The position numbers and the translations under genes were made by a program. The notes under the pieces were generated by a model that did not search any database, was not told the DNA's origin, and was given only the letters and a program-made list of their open reading frames with translations. From Mesaphorura yosii (taxonomy: Eukaryota; Arthropoda; Collembola; Poduromorpha; Tullbergiidae), in the NCBI GenBank assembly GCA_009869945.1, contig WIXG01000003.1, positions 124,001 to 188,000 on the forward strand: a DNA stretch of 64,000 nucleotides. Direction: 5' to 3'. This document shows positions 36,846 through 47,306 of this stretch, in pieces. Within the stretch, counting starts at the first letter, position 1. Every line of letters begins with the position of its first letter.

Positions 36846-37157
36846 CAGGGTGCCAAATAATTAGTAATCCTTACCCTACAGTCGATTTTTTGGGATGTGG
36901 GCATATGCGTTATATATCATTCGAAAGCTTATGTTCAAGCCGATTTACACCCAAAATTTCAGACAAATCGGACCACGCATTCCAAGTTATGATCTTTTTT
37001 GTGAGAAAAACGCACAAGTTCACAGATAAATGCCCAGGAATTGTATTTCTCCAGTTAAGTTGAAGACTGCGCATGGATTTGACGCCGGATAAGAAATAGA
37101 AGGAGACATAATGAGCGATTCACGGAGGGTAAGGATCACTAATTATTTGGCACCCTG
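36846..37157. mobile_element. Mariner-type MITE, 312 bp, with TA target duplication
   Basis: The left end begins CAGGGTGCCAAATAATTAG and continues TAATCCTTACCCT. The right end is its near-perfect inverse, ending CTAATTATTTGGCACCCTG. The terminal inverted repeats are about 32 bp with one or two mismatches. A TA dinucleotide flanks each side (36844-36845 and 37158-37159), as expected for Tc1/mariner target duplication, and CAGGGTG is a common mariner end. The 250-bp interior has no open frame for a transposase, so this is a non-autonomous element. It lies between the Ser/Thr-rich gene's stop and a downstream minus-strand AATAAA at 36739-36744, so it may sit in that gene's 3' UTR. Confidence 0.88.
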
Positions 37158-37269
37158 TACATTTACTTATCAACTACTGCATTGGTGGTCAAGTGTCAGG
37201 CTTGAACTGCCTGATTGTCATCGCCATCATCGTTGAATCGTTGCATGGCTTTGCTCCAAACTTGTCCGT

Positions 37270-40200
37270 CTAGTACGATGCCCTTCCTGCATAGTAATTG
37301 GCATGAAATCGACTTCTTGATCTTCGGCTATTAATGTCACTATTGCCATTGCTATTGCTGTTGGGATTCAAATTATGGCTATAATAATTATTTGTGGATG
37401 AGGATAAGAAGAGAGAATCTGGTGTAGTGCTCCTTTGGCGATACGAACTCCTCCGCCTTTCACTGCTGCTGCTTCGCTCTGTCGTACTTGGGTTTGAGGC
37501 CGAGGGGGCCCGACCTTTACTTCTGCTGCTGCTGAAGCCGCTTCCACTGCCATTGCTGTTGCTGCTGCTGCTTCGTCGACTGTCACTTCCTCGTGTTGAT
37601 ATGAAATTCTTCTTGGCGCGATTGGTTGCCTCGTAATTAATATTGTTGTTGTGCAGCGAGTCGGTTTCCTTCACCACCAGACCCGACAGCGCGGCAGTTG
37701 CTGGATTGATCAGCTTGGTCTTGGTCACCGTCTTCGTGCTCGTCACAGTCACAGTCTGGGTGACTGTGGTCGCTGGACACTCTTCGGCTAGTTGCACGTT
37801 CGAAGATGAATCGAAACTCGGTTCCAGGATGAATTCGTCCGGCCTGCTTCCGGCGTCGACTGAATCCACTTCCCCACGCCGTTTTAACCGCTGCTGATTG
37901 TGATGAATGATTTCCGAAGGGTAATAATCCGCAATGTAGTAGTCCGGGTTCTCCAGCTGCGTGGTGTCGTCTTCGTAAATGTATTGCCGCCTGAATTTCG
38001 TGTTACCTCGTGCTATAGACGGTGATTTTAATTCAATCAATTGCTGCTTCTCACGCTGGCCGTACTTGTACGCTGGCGATGAACCACGCGCGTTGTTAAC
38101 TTCAGCTAACTCGTCTTGGTACTGCAACTGCAAAACTCGCCCTTGTTTTTGGGATGATGACGGGCGATTCTTCCGCTTCTTCTTGCTTCTCGTCGGGGTC
38201 GACGGTGCCGTTGATGCGTCATCGGGATTAAGGGCGTTGAGAATTGGCGTTTCATAATGGCCACCTATAACTGACGGCTCAATCGCTGCATCCGCTCCAT
38301 ATTTATTGGCTTTTGTTGGGGTGAGTCCAGCAACCTCTGCCGATGGAACAATTTGTATGACGGTCGTGGTCGTTGTCGTAGGTAAAATCGTCGACGTGAG
38401 TGTGAGCTCAGTTGATGTGGTCACGTCGTACGTTTTTGTACGCGTGACCGTGGTCGGTGACGGTTTATTCCCGAAAAGCAACGGAATCGTAATCACATCC
38501 GTGGATGTCATCTTTGTCGTGTACGTCGATGTCGTTATGTACGTTGTCAGCAACGGGCCAACGGCAGGTTGTAGAAATGGATTGAATGGGGACAGAAAAG
38601 GAGTCGCCGGAGCTGCAAGCAGACCTGGGGCGACCACCGCCTTTTGTTGCTGCTGGTTGTTGACCAATTGGTAGAGGAGCAAGTTGGTTAGCTGACAAGA
38701 TGCGAGCAGCCCTGCAAATTAAAAGAAATCCAGCATCAAAAATAACGCCGTTGTAAGAAATCATAAACTGATCTGATATGGTATGGTACAGGTCAATTCG
38801 AAAGGCTCCAGCAATTGCGAGTGCCTCAAGTCCGGAATTTTGCACCATGAAATATCCTTAAACCCTTGTAATCTATGCTGACCTTCATCAATTACATTTC
38901 TTTCTGTCCATTTTAGCAATTAACCTTGAATTAAATCTGTCTGAATGAGATTAATGCGCTGTGCTTGTATTTATGACTGACCGACTCACCCATCATTAAT
39001 AATAATGATGGATTTGCGCTTTTTATCGCTCTATGCCCGTTGGGTGCGGCCACTTAATCTTGAACTCACCCAGCAAGGCGCAATGCTGTCATTGTAAGTG
39101 AGAAAGGAAGCGGTAATGGCAAATGGCAAGACAAGATTCGCAAGATGGATGATATGCACGAAATGAGTCTGAATTCGAGTTGAAAATTTGGCACTTTTAC
39201 GACGTGCCACCCAACCAGTTGGCAGCTCCCTGAATTCGACTCGAATCCTGTCTTAACTTTGATTTATAGATGCGGATTGGCATTTGCGGACTTCGATCGA
39301 TTAGATTCGATTTCAGACTCAGCTTCTGATCTAATTAAAAGCCAATTTTTGGAATTCGACAAACTGGGCGCAGCTCAGCACACTTCAGGAAAATTAATGA
39401 TCACGCATTTTGGCTTGTGATATTTAACCAAGATCAAAATGTGGACTTATTTTGGAGCAAATGATCTCAAGTCCGCAAGCAAAGTGAATGGCAACACTTT
39501 TTTCAGAGTCAAAGACCGGTTCCTTGGAGGTCAACGCAAACGCGAGAAGTTTATGACTTGCGATCCTTCTCGAGACCAGCAGCGGCAGCTGTGGTAGCAG
39601 TACGGCTGACGGCTGAGTCTTGTGCCTTCTCCAATGTGACAATTAAAATTATACACATTTTAATGAGATACGCCAAAATAGACAGACAGAATCAGCACAC
39701 ACAAACATGTAATGTAGATTTGTAAGTTGAACATTGTAAATTATCAAGTGCAACTTGCAAATTTCAATGTTGCACGCGCCTTGTGCCTTGTGACTCTGCG
39801 AAAGTGAGAAAATCGCCATCGCCAACGGAGGCGATAACCTTTACGGTTTAATTGCTCAATGGCCATGTGCCTTACTTGCATTTGCATTTGTGCATTTGAC
39901 TTCTACCAATCCAAATCAATTTCAATCAACTTAAGATTAAGGTAACATACGTAAAGTAATTCGATTGCCAATTTTGTGGGTGTAATCTTTCCCAGAAGCC
40001 GTTTCCCTTTCATCATTCCTCGTGCTCTTGTCATGATGTTAATTTAGACTACTAAAAGTACAATCCTAAAATGTGAGTCTTTGTGTAATAACCTAGAAAA
40101 GAATGAGGGCGTAATTTTAAATCTCATCATCAAAGACAGCAGACAGCAACATCAGCAATAGCAGCAGCAATTAAGTGCAATCTTAATTGCAGAGAATGCA

Positions 40201-42406
40201 CTGAACCTCAAAATGAATGAATTCTAAAGAATTGGCAATGACGATCTCTTCCATTCAAATTGTGCGTTTTATTGTTGAAGTTGAAGCGCACAGATTTGCG
40301 CGATGAAGATCATGTGGGAGTTTTTTAATTATTGAATGAATTGAATTGAATCATTCAACCACGTAAATGTAATGTTTACAACTTCATTGATTGAATGATG
40401 ACAAGGCAGAAAGGTAGGCACATGGCACGTAAGGCATTAAAATGCGGTAATTACACCTGATTATATGCTGTTTTGATGTTAAAAGCCAAATGAGGATGTT
40501 TCTGCAAAAATGCTAGTCATTAACATTGATGCCATTGCACACGATTCAAGAATCACGATTCTGCTGTTTAATTCATTGGCAAAGCAATTATGGCTATATT
40601 TCATTGCTTAAACGAGATTTGACTTTATACATGAGATTGGCACGAGCAAGAGCAATGGCAATTGTTGGTTAATTCATTAGCGAGTTACTTGCGCCTTGCA
40701 TTGCAAGCCGGATTCCTCTAAAATTGTTAATTGCCGAATGCAGCACATGTATGAATACTAATTTAAGGCGAATTCAATTTGACTTCAATTTTAGTGGAAG
40801 AAAATGAAATAATTTGTCAATATTTAGGCGTCACTGTCGCAACCATGTAATATCCAACTCTCACTTAATAACCTGTAAAAGTGAGCACGAATGGTACAAA
40901 TCTTGAAAAAGTAGAAACGGGCTCCTACTTTGTACTTGCTTTTAACTTAAGTTCCAGTTTCAAGCCAAGTTCAGAAAGAAACACGCTGAAAACAAAAAAC
41001 GTTCAAAACTCTAGAAAGAACAAATTATCACCAGTTTCTTCCAACACGATAATGCTGGCTGCAGTTAATTCGAGTTAATATTGCGCAGGTAATTTTGCAA
41101 TAGTGTATGCTCGAAGTAATTGTGCTGTTTTGAAAGTCGCGAAATCCATGAAATTGCACTGATTAACTAATTTGCCTAACGACCTAGAACCGGAAGCTTA
41201 ATCACAGTTCTCAAAATTCGATGTTGAGATAATGAGCAAGATTACGAACGCATGATCTCGAAATCAGGTGCAACTCCTACCCAAAAATGTGCGGGCCACT
41301 CCCAAACTGTGCTTTATGCTTGATAAGTGACCTTGACTGTTCTTGATTCTTGAGTCGATGAATAATTAAATTAGATAAACAGCAGAAAAATGCAAACATG
41401 CAAAGATCGAGAGGCTCATACGAGGGAAAAGGAATTCCACACTGGCGCTTGTACGCGTGTACACCACAAGGAATTCGACTTATTACACTCAAACCAAAGT
41501 TAAGACAAGAAGTCGTGACAAAAAATGGGGCCTTTCTGTCCTTTACCTTTGTTTTACGATCGTTGCGTGAGATTAACTGTAAGCCTGCAAGCACAGCCTG
41601 TAATTAAATGTCAAACTCTTAAGCTGCAGTGATCCTTCTTAAATTAAGGATAAGAAAACTGCTGCCAAAACCAACCCTCAACTTTTTGTCGTCAAATTCG
41701 CCCAAAATTCCTGCTTTATCATTTTATCGAATGCTAACAGCCAAAAGGACAAACTGAAAAACTCCTTGGCTCGCTGATCCTTCACATTATAATCAAAACC
41801 TCAGCTGCAATGATACTTTAGTGTTACTCAAATTAGAAAATCATTCTTGCATCCGGTGTTTGCAAACTTTCAATTTTATTTATTTAGTTGCTCATAAACC
41901 CAAACCAAACCAGCGTGAACTTGCAACGCGAGTCACACTTCGAGTCTCAATTTGCCATTTGCAGTGTGTAATTTGGTAGTAATTTTACTCAAGTATGAAT
42001 TATTGAGAGCAGTACCTTCTAGATTTTGCTGGGCAGGCGCTGTCGCTGCAGCTGGTTGCACTTGAGGCACAGGTGAGAAATTGTTACCCAACAGCCCACC
42101 ATTATGGCTTCCCAGCGTCAGGATTGAGTTCCGCCTTATGCGGTCATGCTTTGTTTGCTTTGAATGAGAGTTTATTAAATCACTGCGGGTTTGATTAGTA
42201 AAACTAATAAGATTATCACCATCACTAATAATACTAGTATCACGAAATGTGTGTTCGCCATCGCCGTCGAGTTGCTGCAATTGCGGTGGCGGTTCGTCAA
42301 TCTCGATCCCATTTGCATAATAGAGACGATTACTGTTCACTAAAACTAATAGAGTCGTGTACACGGCGATGACAAAGCTCGGCTTTCTACGTGCACACTT
42401 CGCCAT
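37270..42406 (-). CDS. Secreted Ser/Thr-rich low-complexity protein, unrecognised
   Basis: I do not recognise a family. Two exons (42016-42406 and 37270-38711) join in frame across a 3.3 kb intron to give 610 residues. The N-terminus is basic, then hydrophobic (SFVIAVYTTLLVLV), consistent with a signal peptide. The rest of exon 1 is polar. Exon 2 opens with a Leu/Gln-rich stretch, then a hydrophobic Pro-rich stretch, then Thr-rich blocks of alternating Val/Thr (TTYITTSTYTTKMTSTDVI; later TVTQTVTVTSTKTVTKTK). The last 130 residues are Ser, Arg and Asn rich. Cysteines are very few. The Thr blocks suggest an O-glycosylated extracellular or cuticle/mucin-like protein. The join is supported by a donor (GAAG|GTACTG), an acceptor (TTGCAG) and matching phase. 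Open frames on the opposite strand reflect codon bias only. Confidence 0.75.
38712..42015 (-). other. 3.3 kb intron of the Ser/Thr-rich gene
   Basis: This is the longest intron in the window. No coding exon or repeat family was recognised in it. Open frames are short and lack domain features. Long first introns often carry enhancers, but I cannot point to a specific site. Confidence 0.55.
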
Positions 42407-45400
42407 GTTGCTGATTGCTGGGATAAGTAATTTGCAGGGACGAGGGATCTTGCGTTTTGCGTGTGGTCTGTGGTGTGCGGCTTTCCTTTGACTTTTGTGA
42501 TGCGATTCTTCAATTCTTGTTATTTTGACAAACTAAGTGAAGTTGAGATTGCCCTAAATTTGGAAACGAACACTGAAGCACGGGCTCAACACTTTCCATT
42601 TCAGTCGGCCAAACGTCATGATGAATACGAGTTTGAGCGCTAGTTACGTTTTCTGCAAGAAATCACTTTAATTACATTTCACAACTAAAAATAAGATTCG
42701 AGCGTAAAAATAGAAACTAAAGTGCTGAGCAGGCCAAGGCTGAAGGTAAACTGAAGAGTTGTTGATTTCAGTGACGTGACTACACCACACCAGTTTGGCT
42801 TGGCTTCCAATCCAATTCCCAATTCCCAATTTGCAATGTCAGACTGAATGCATGAACTTTAACTCCAATTCAAGTTGATTAACCGTATTTCTCTTGACAA
42901 TGGTATCAGCATCAATCTTGAGGGAATGACATTGCCGATTGTGGAGATGCAGTTAATTGCGATTACATGGCTTGCACTTGCACTGCATTCACTTTGACCG
43001 AGTATTGTGGACAGGTGAATTGAACTGAAAAATGACAAGATTCAGCAATTTGCAGTCTCATCGAACAAAGACACAAGAAACAAGAAACTAAAACAATGCA
43101 CGTGCGAATGCAGTCGCAGTCTGAGTAGTAAATTAAGACAGATGACTTTAATGAATGATTGTGAAAGAGAATAACATATAAAATTAAAAAGTTGTATTTT
43201 GTATTTTGCAGTTCGTATTCGCTACTCAATTGAGAATAATTATACCATAACTTTGAGTCACTTTTGACTTGACGTTGACACGTTCGACCAGAGCCATACC
43301 AGAACGATCAAGATATGAAAGATGTCTGAAGTCTGAATGCAAATTATACACACTCGCGCTACGCTAAAACGTGTAAAAAAAGTAATTGAATTCACTGCAC
43401 ACTGCACAGCGACCGACGTTGACCTGATGCGACGAGCAAAGAAGACGCGACGCAATGCACTGAATCACTGTCAAATGTTCGAAATTCTGTTCTGCTCACC
43501 TCGAACAATTAAAAACGGGTTGTGGATCCAAATTGATGGCTGCGCATGCAAATGTAAAGGTACGGGGCGCAGGAACAGGAGGAAAGGTGTTGAATTAACT
43601 TCCACTGCCACTGCACACAGCGCACAAGAAGTAAAGATGAGAATCGAATGTCGAATCAGCAATCGACAGCTTTGACGGATTCAAGTTCAATTTTTATTTG
43701 TAGGTCTTGGCTGACGAGACAAGCGAGACGAGCAGCAATTGCCAATAATTACAATGAAGAAAGAAGGAGCAGAAGAATTCTTCGAAGTCGCTAACGCTAA
43801 CGAGTAAAATTATGTGCAAATTGAATAATCAGGAACAGTCAGCAATCAAACCAAGTCAATTTTGTTACAATTACAATGTTCACGTGGGTCCAAGCGTTGT
43901 ACCAGCTTTAACTGGTTGACGACTGCCTGAAGACTAATTTGGGGCTTGATACGCTAAAATGGAAATGGTATCGACAAAAGTTGTAACAATGCGAATTGGG
44001 AATTGCGATTTGCGAATGCGCGGCAGGCAGGGCAAAGAAACTAAGAAGCTCGTTCGTCGTTCCGCTTACAGGCAGCAAAGCAAAGCACACGCTGGGCGTA
44101 GGATACAATTTTATTTTAGCCTGTATGAGCAAGACTTTTGAGCAAACCAGCAAGAGTTTGAGGTATGAAATGAAAATACGAGGGAAGAGATATTTTGGGC
44201 TTACGTCTTAAGTCTTTAGCGTGTAGCATCTCGATTTCGTCACGCGCCGAGGCATTACGTGCCCTGGCCATGTGTTACATGTGCTTCGGACGAGAAGACA
44301 ACGATCTAAGACATTATTTAAGACTTCGTTTATTTCAGGCAATGACAATTGGTGAATTTATGCCTAGATTCAATCCTCTTTGGATTAAGACAAGTTTTCG
44401 CCAAAGATTTAGCGATTTGATATTGTTCACATTGTTGTTATTATTTCCAAGCAGTGCAAGCACTCTATTACGACTTCAATCACTGCCGCACCGCCGATTT
44501 TATTGTCTTTGATTTCGGTGACTGCGACGTGCGACTGCAACTTGACATCATTATCATTAAAGTAAGAAATGCAATGAAATTGCATTTGGCTTGATTATTG
44601 TTAGTCGGCAAAAGGCGAGACAAAATGAGCCAACAAATTGCAATTGCAATTTAATGCAGATTCAATTTTCGCATTGTTGCTCGTTAACTCCTGAGCAGGC
44701 TCGCGCTTCGCATTCTTATTCGAACTCGTACTTGTGCTTCTTTGCCGTATTGGCACAAGAATTGAAAAACTCACTTACCTTGTAATCCTTTTTGGGCTCA
44801 TACATAATTGTCTTCAATTCGTCTATGCTTAAGGACTCAATGCGTCAAAACAAACGATTCGAATCTACGAGTGACTAAAATACTTCTTTTCTTTGAACTA
44901 CGAACAACAAGCATGACACAGTGCAGTAGTGCCAAAGGTTTGTTGCAATTCCAACTTCCAACTGCAGTCAAAGCGTGCACGTGCTCAAAAATAGAAATCA
45001 TTCAGCACGCTATGCCAGCACGTGGACGTGGACTCGGCACTCGAGACTCGAGCGTCTGTTCAGAATTTGTAATTTCCACGTAACATGAAAACATGTCCTC
45101 TTACAATAGAAATAGAACCGATTGAGGGTGTGATGCGACGCGACGCATGCGTGTCCGCTGCCGCCGATTGTCAGGCGATACGCCTGTTTATTGCAGAATT
45201 GAGGCTGTAAGTGTCATGTCTCACGTTCACGTATTTCGTAAATGAATTGAAAATGATTGAGATTGTCTTGCTGCGCAGAACGCAGCAGATTTCTTTATTA
45301 AAACAGTATTCAATTAAGTACGGAGCTAATCTTTATTGTGTGGAGGTGCGAGCGGATTCCTTTGGACACTAATGAGGTTGTGTATTGTGCACGACGACGA

Positions 45401-45863
45401 TGAGCGGCGAGGCACAAGTTTCTGCTGCTCTGGCGTCTGGTTATTCTGGGAAACGCAGCGGCAGCGATGCAACACGCGTGCGTATTTCCCATTTCGATTT
45501 CGCTCATCCATCAGCGAGAGATTCGATTTCTTGTTCTTAATGGCCTTAATGGATATCCGTTCTTAATAACTTTTTCATGTAAACAACATAAAGAGGCTGA
45601 TTGCTAAGACCTCATTTGTATTGTGGAATGCGTATGAGTATGAAGCTGGTGCTACTGGTATATTCATTGCACAGGTAGAAGCTGATTCTGCAATCTGCAA
45701 AGTTCTAACTGAATTTTAGGGTTGATTGGTGTAAAGGAAATGTTCTTACCATCAGCAAAATTAATTGCCATCTCCTCTTTAGTCTTCGATCTCACGACCC
45801 TGTGAGATCTCATTCGAGAAAGAATGTTACTACGACGAGGGACTCAAACATTGGCATATCTCA
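42407..45863. other. Non-coding region upstream of the Ser/Thr-rich gene
   Basis: No exon chain is visible on either strand. Open frames are all under about 115 codons and without domain features. It should contain the promoter of the Ser/Thr-rich gene near 42407 and the 3' flank of the intronless membrane gene near 45860. Confidence 0.45.
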
Positions 45864-45869
45864 TTTATT
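45864..45869 (-). terminator. Poly(A) signal of the intronless membrane gene
   Basis: Plus-strand TTTATT reads AATAAA on the minus strand, about 35 bp beyond the stop at 45904, implying a very short 3' UTR. Confidence 0.5.
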
Positions 45870-45903
45870 CAGTCAGTATTTGTGACATAAGTGGCACTCG
45901 AAC

Positions 45904-46662
45904 TTATCCAATAGGAGTCTTCGATCTTCTTCTGGTTCCAGACGGGCGAGGTCCCCTCATTTGGGTGTCGTCCTCCAACAAATTTTCAACTTCTTCCTTG
46001 TTTACAGTAGTGAAACGCTCTTGCTTGCTGTCCCGACCAGTGTCAGGCTTGGCCCGCTTCCACGCGATCCACAATGCAATGCTGAATAAGATTGTCACAA
46101 TTCCTTCGCCCGCAATTGTAAAATTTACAAACGCCGAGTACTTTGCTGGTGGTTCAGTACGGTAGTGGCCTAACGTCAGCAACGATCCGATTACATAAAA
46201 TGTTAGTCGTTTACAAGATTTTCGAATTGATGGTCCGTCGTTAAGCTGCAGTGCGGCTAGCAAATTTACAATATTGATGTAGCCTACGATGGAAATCGGA
46301 AAATTAACAAAGAACGTAATTTCCATTTCGGAAAGGACATATTTGACGTAAAGCCATTTGGGTTCAAAGTAATCCACGGGACGATAAATGTTATCGGCAT
46401 AATGCACGACATGAATTGTGTAACTCAAAAAGTACAGGAAGAACAATACTGCTCCCATTCGATTGGTTCGGTTTTGAGTGGACGGCTTGACATTACTGCT
46501 GCTTCGAAGTGTCACAAATTGGAGATGTAGCAATTTGAGAAGGATGACAGTACCAAGAAACGATGTTATCAGGACAAAGGCTTGTCTTATCACCGGAAAT
46601 TCAGTGAATTCTTCTGATGTCACGTAAAGTCGTCCAAATGATGAAGTTTGAAATTTCGCCAT
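45904..46662 (-). CDS. Intronless five-helix membrane protein, unrecognised
   Basis: I do not recognise the family. One uninterrupted frame of 252 residues starts at an ATG (MAKFQTSSFG) and ends with TAA. Five hydrophobic segments can be placed at about residues 24-46, 69-88, 115-138, 153-166 and 177-201. The tail from 202 is strongly polar (WKRAKPDTGRDSK onward) and ends in basic residues. Two His-containing motifs sit at helix ends: HVVHYADNIYR at 84-94 and GHYR at 165-168. With DYFEPKWL just after the first, they suggest a conserved functional face, possibly metal or heme binding; that is a guess. It is the only intronless gene here, so a retrocopy is possible, but a frame of this length with sensible topology and its own AATAAA argues that it is intact. 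Confidence 0.75.
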   Translation of the reverse strand: MAKFQTSSFGRLYVTSEEFTEFPVIRQAFVLITSFLGTVILLKLLHLQFVTLRSSSNVKPSTQNRTNRMGAVLFFLYFLSYTIHVVHYADNIYRPVDYFEPKWLYVKYVLSEMEITFFVNFPISIVGYINIVNLLAALQLNDGPSIRKSCKRLTFYVIGSLLTLGHYRTEPPAKYSAFVNFTIAGEGIVTILFSIALWIAWKRAKPDTGRDSKQERFTTVNKEEVENLLEDDTQMRGPRPSGTRRRSKTPIG

Positions 46663-47306
46663 TGCTAACTACAAGCTGCAACTGGTAGTTCCAAATTCCG
46701 TAACAGAAGTTCACGGTCAAAATCTTTTACTGCAGGAGATTCAAACACTTGTATTACTTACGCGTAAATGCTTGCAGCAAATCCAAAATCCACTTTAATT
46801 GTGCTAATCTGTCGCAAAAAAAACAGCATCCGTCGGAATTACGAATTGCGAACGATGTATTGGAGTGTGAAAGTTTCTGAGTGGATTGTCGATTATTACG
46901 AAACAGTTCAAAAAGCAACTTTCTTGTTCTTCATGGATAAATGCTTGGTTGTGTAATACTTGACTTTGATCCTTGGACTCTGCTGTCAGCTGCACAAAGT
47001 CGGTCTTGTCCATTTCATTGAATTGATTCATTTTTATTAACGTTTCGTAGTTGCCTTACGTAAGATAAACATTTAAAACACTGCTCCAGCGAGAAATTAA
47101 CGAGAACAAATAAAGTAAATAAATGCATGAATACGAAAATGCTAAATGCTTTCCTTGTAAGCTTCCTTTTCTTTGAATATTTTAAAGGTGTCGATATCGC
47201 GGTCGTGTCACGTCGTTACGTAATTCGTAATTCTTATCGATATTGCTTTGCTGCACTTTAATGTTACAATTAATACAAGAGACTCTAATTAAAGACTGTC
47301 GACTTC
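46663..47306. other. Spacer between the membrane gene and the BMP receptor gene
   Basis: Contains the upstream region of the intronless membrane gene and the 3' flank of the BMP receptor gene, with a minus-strand AATAAA at 47033-47038. No coding exon is visible. Confidence 0.5.
47033..47038 (-). terminator. Poly(A) signal of the BMP type II receptor gene
   Basis: Plus-strand TTTATT reads AATAAA on the minus strand, about 270 bp beyond the stop at 47307. Confidence 0.4.

Noticed and set aside
37394..38674. Plus-strand open frames opposite the Ser/Thr-rich gene
   Set aside because: They are Leu/Val-rich mirror images of the Ser/Thr codons on the other strand, with no splice structure of their own.
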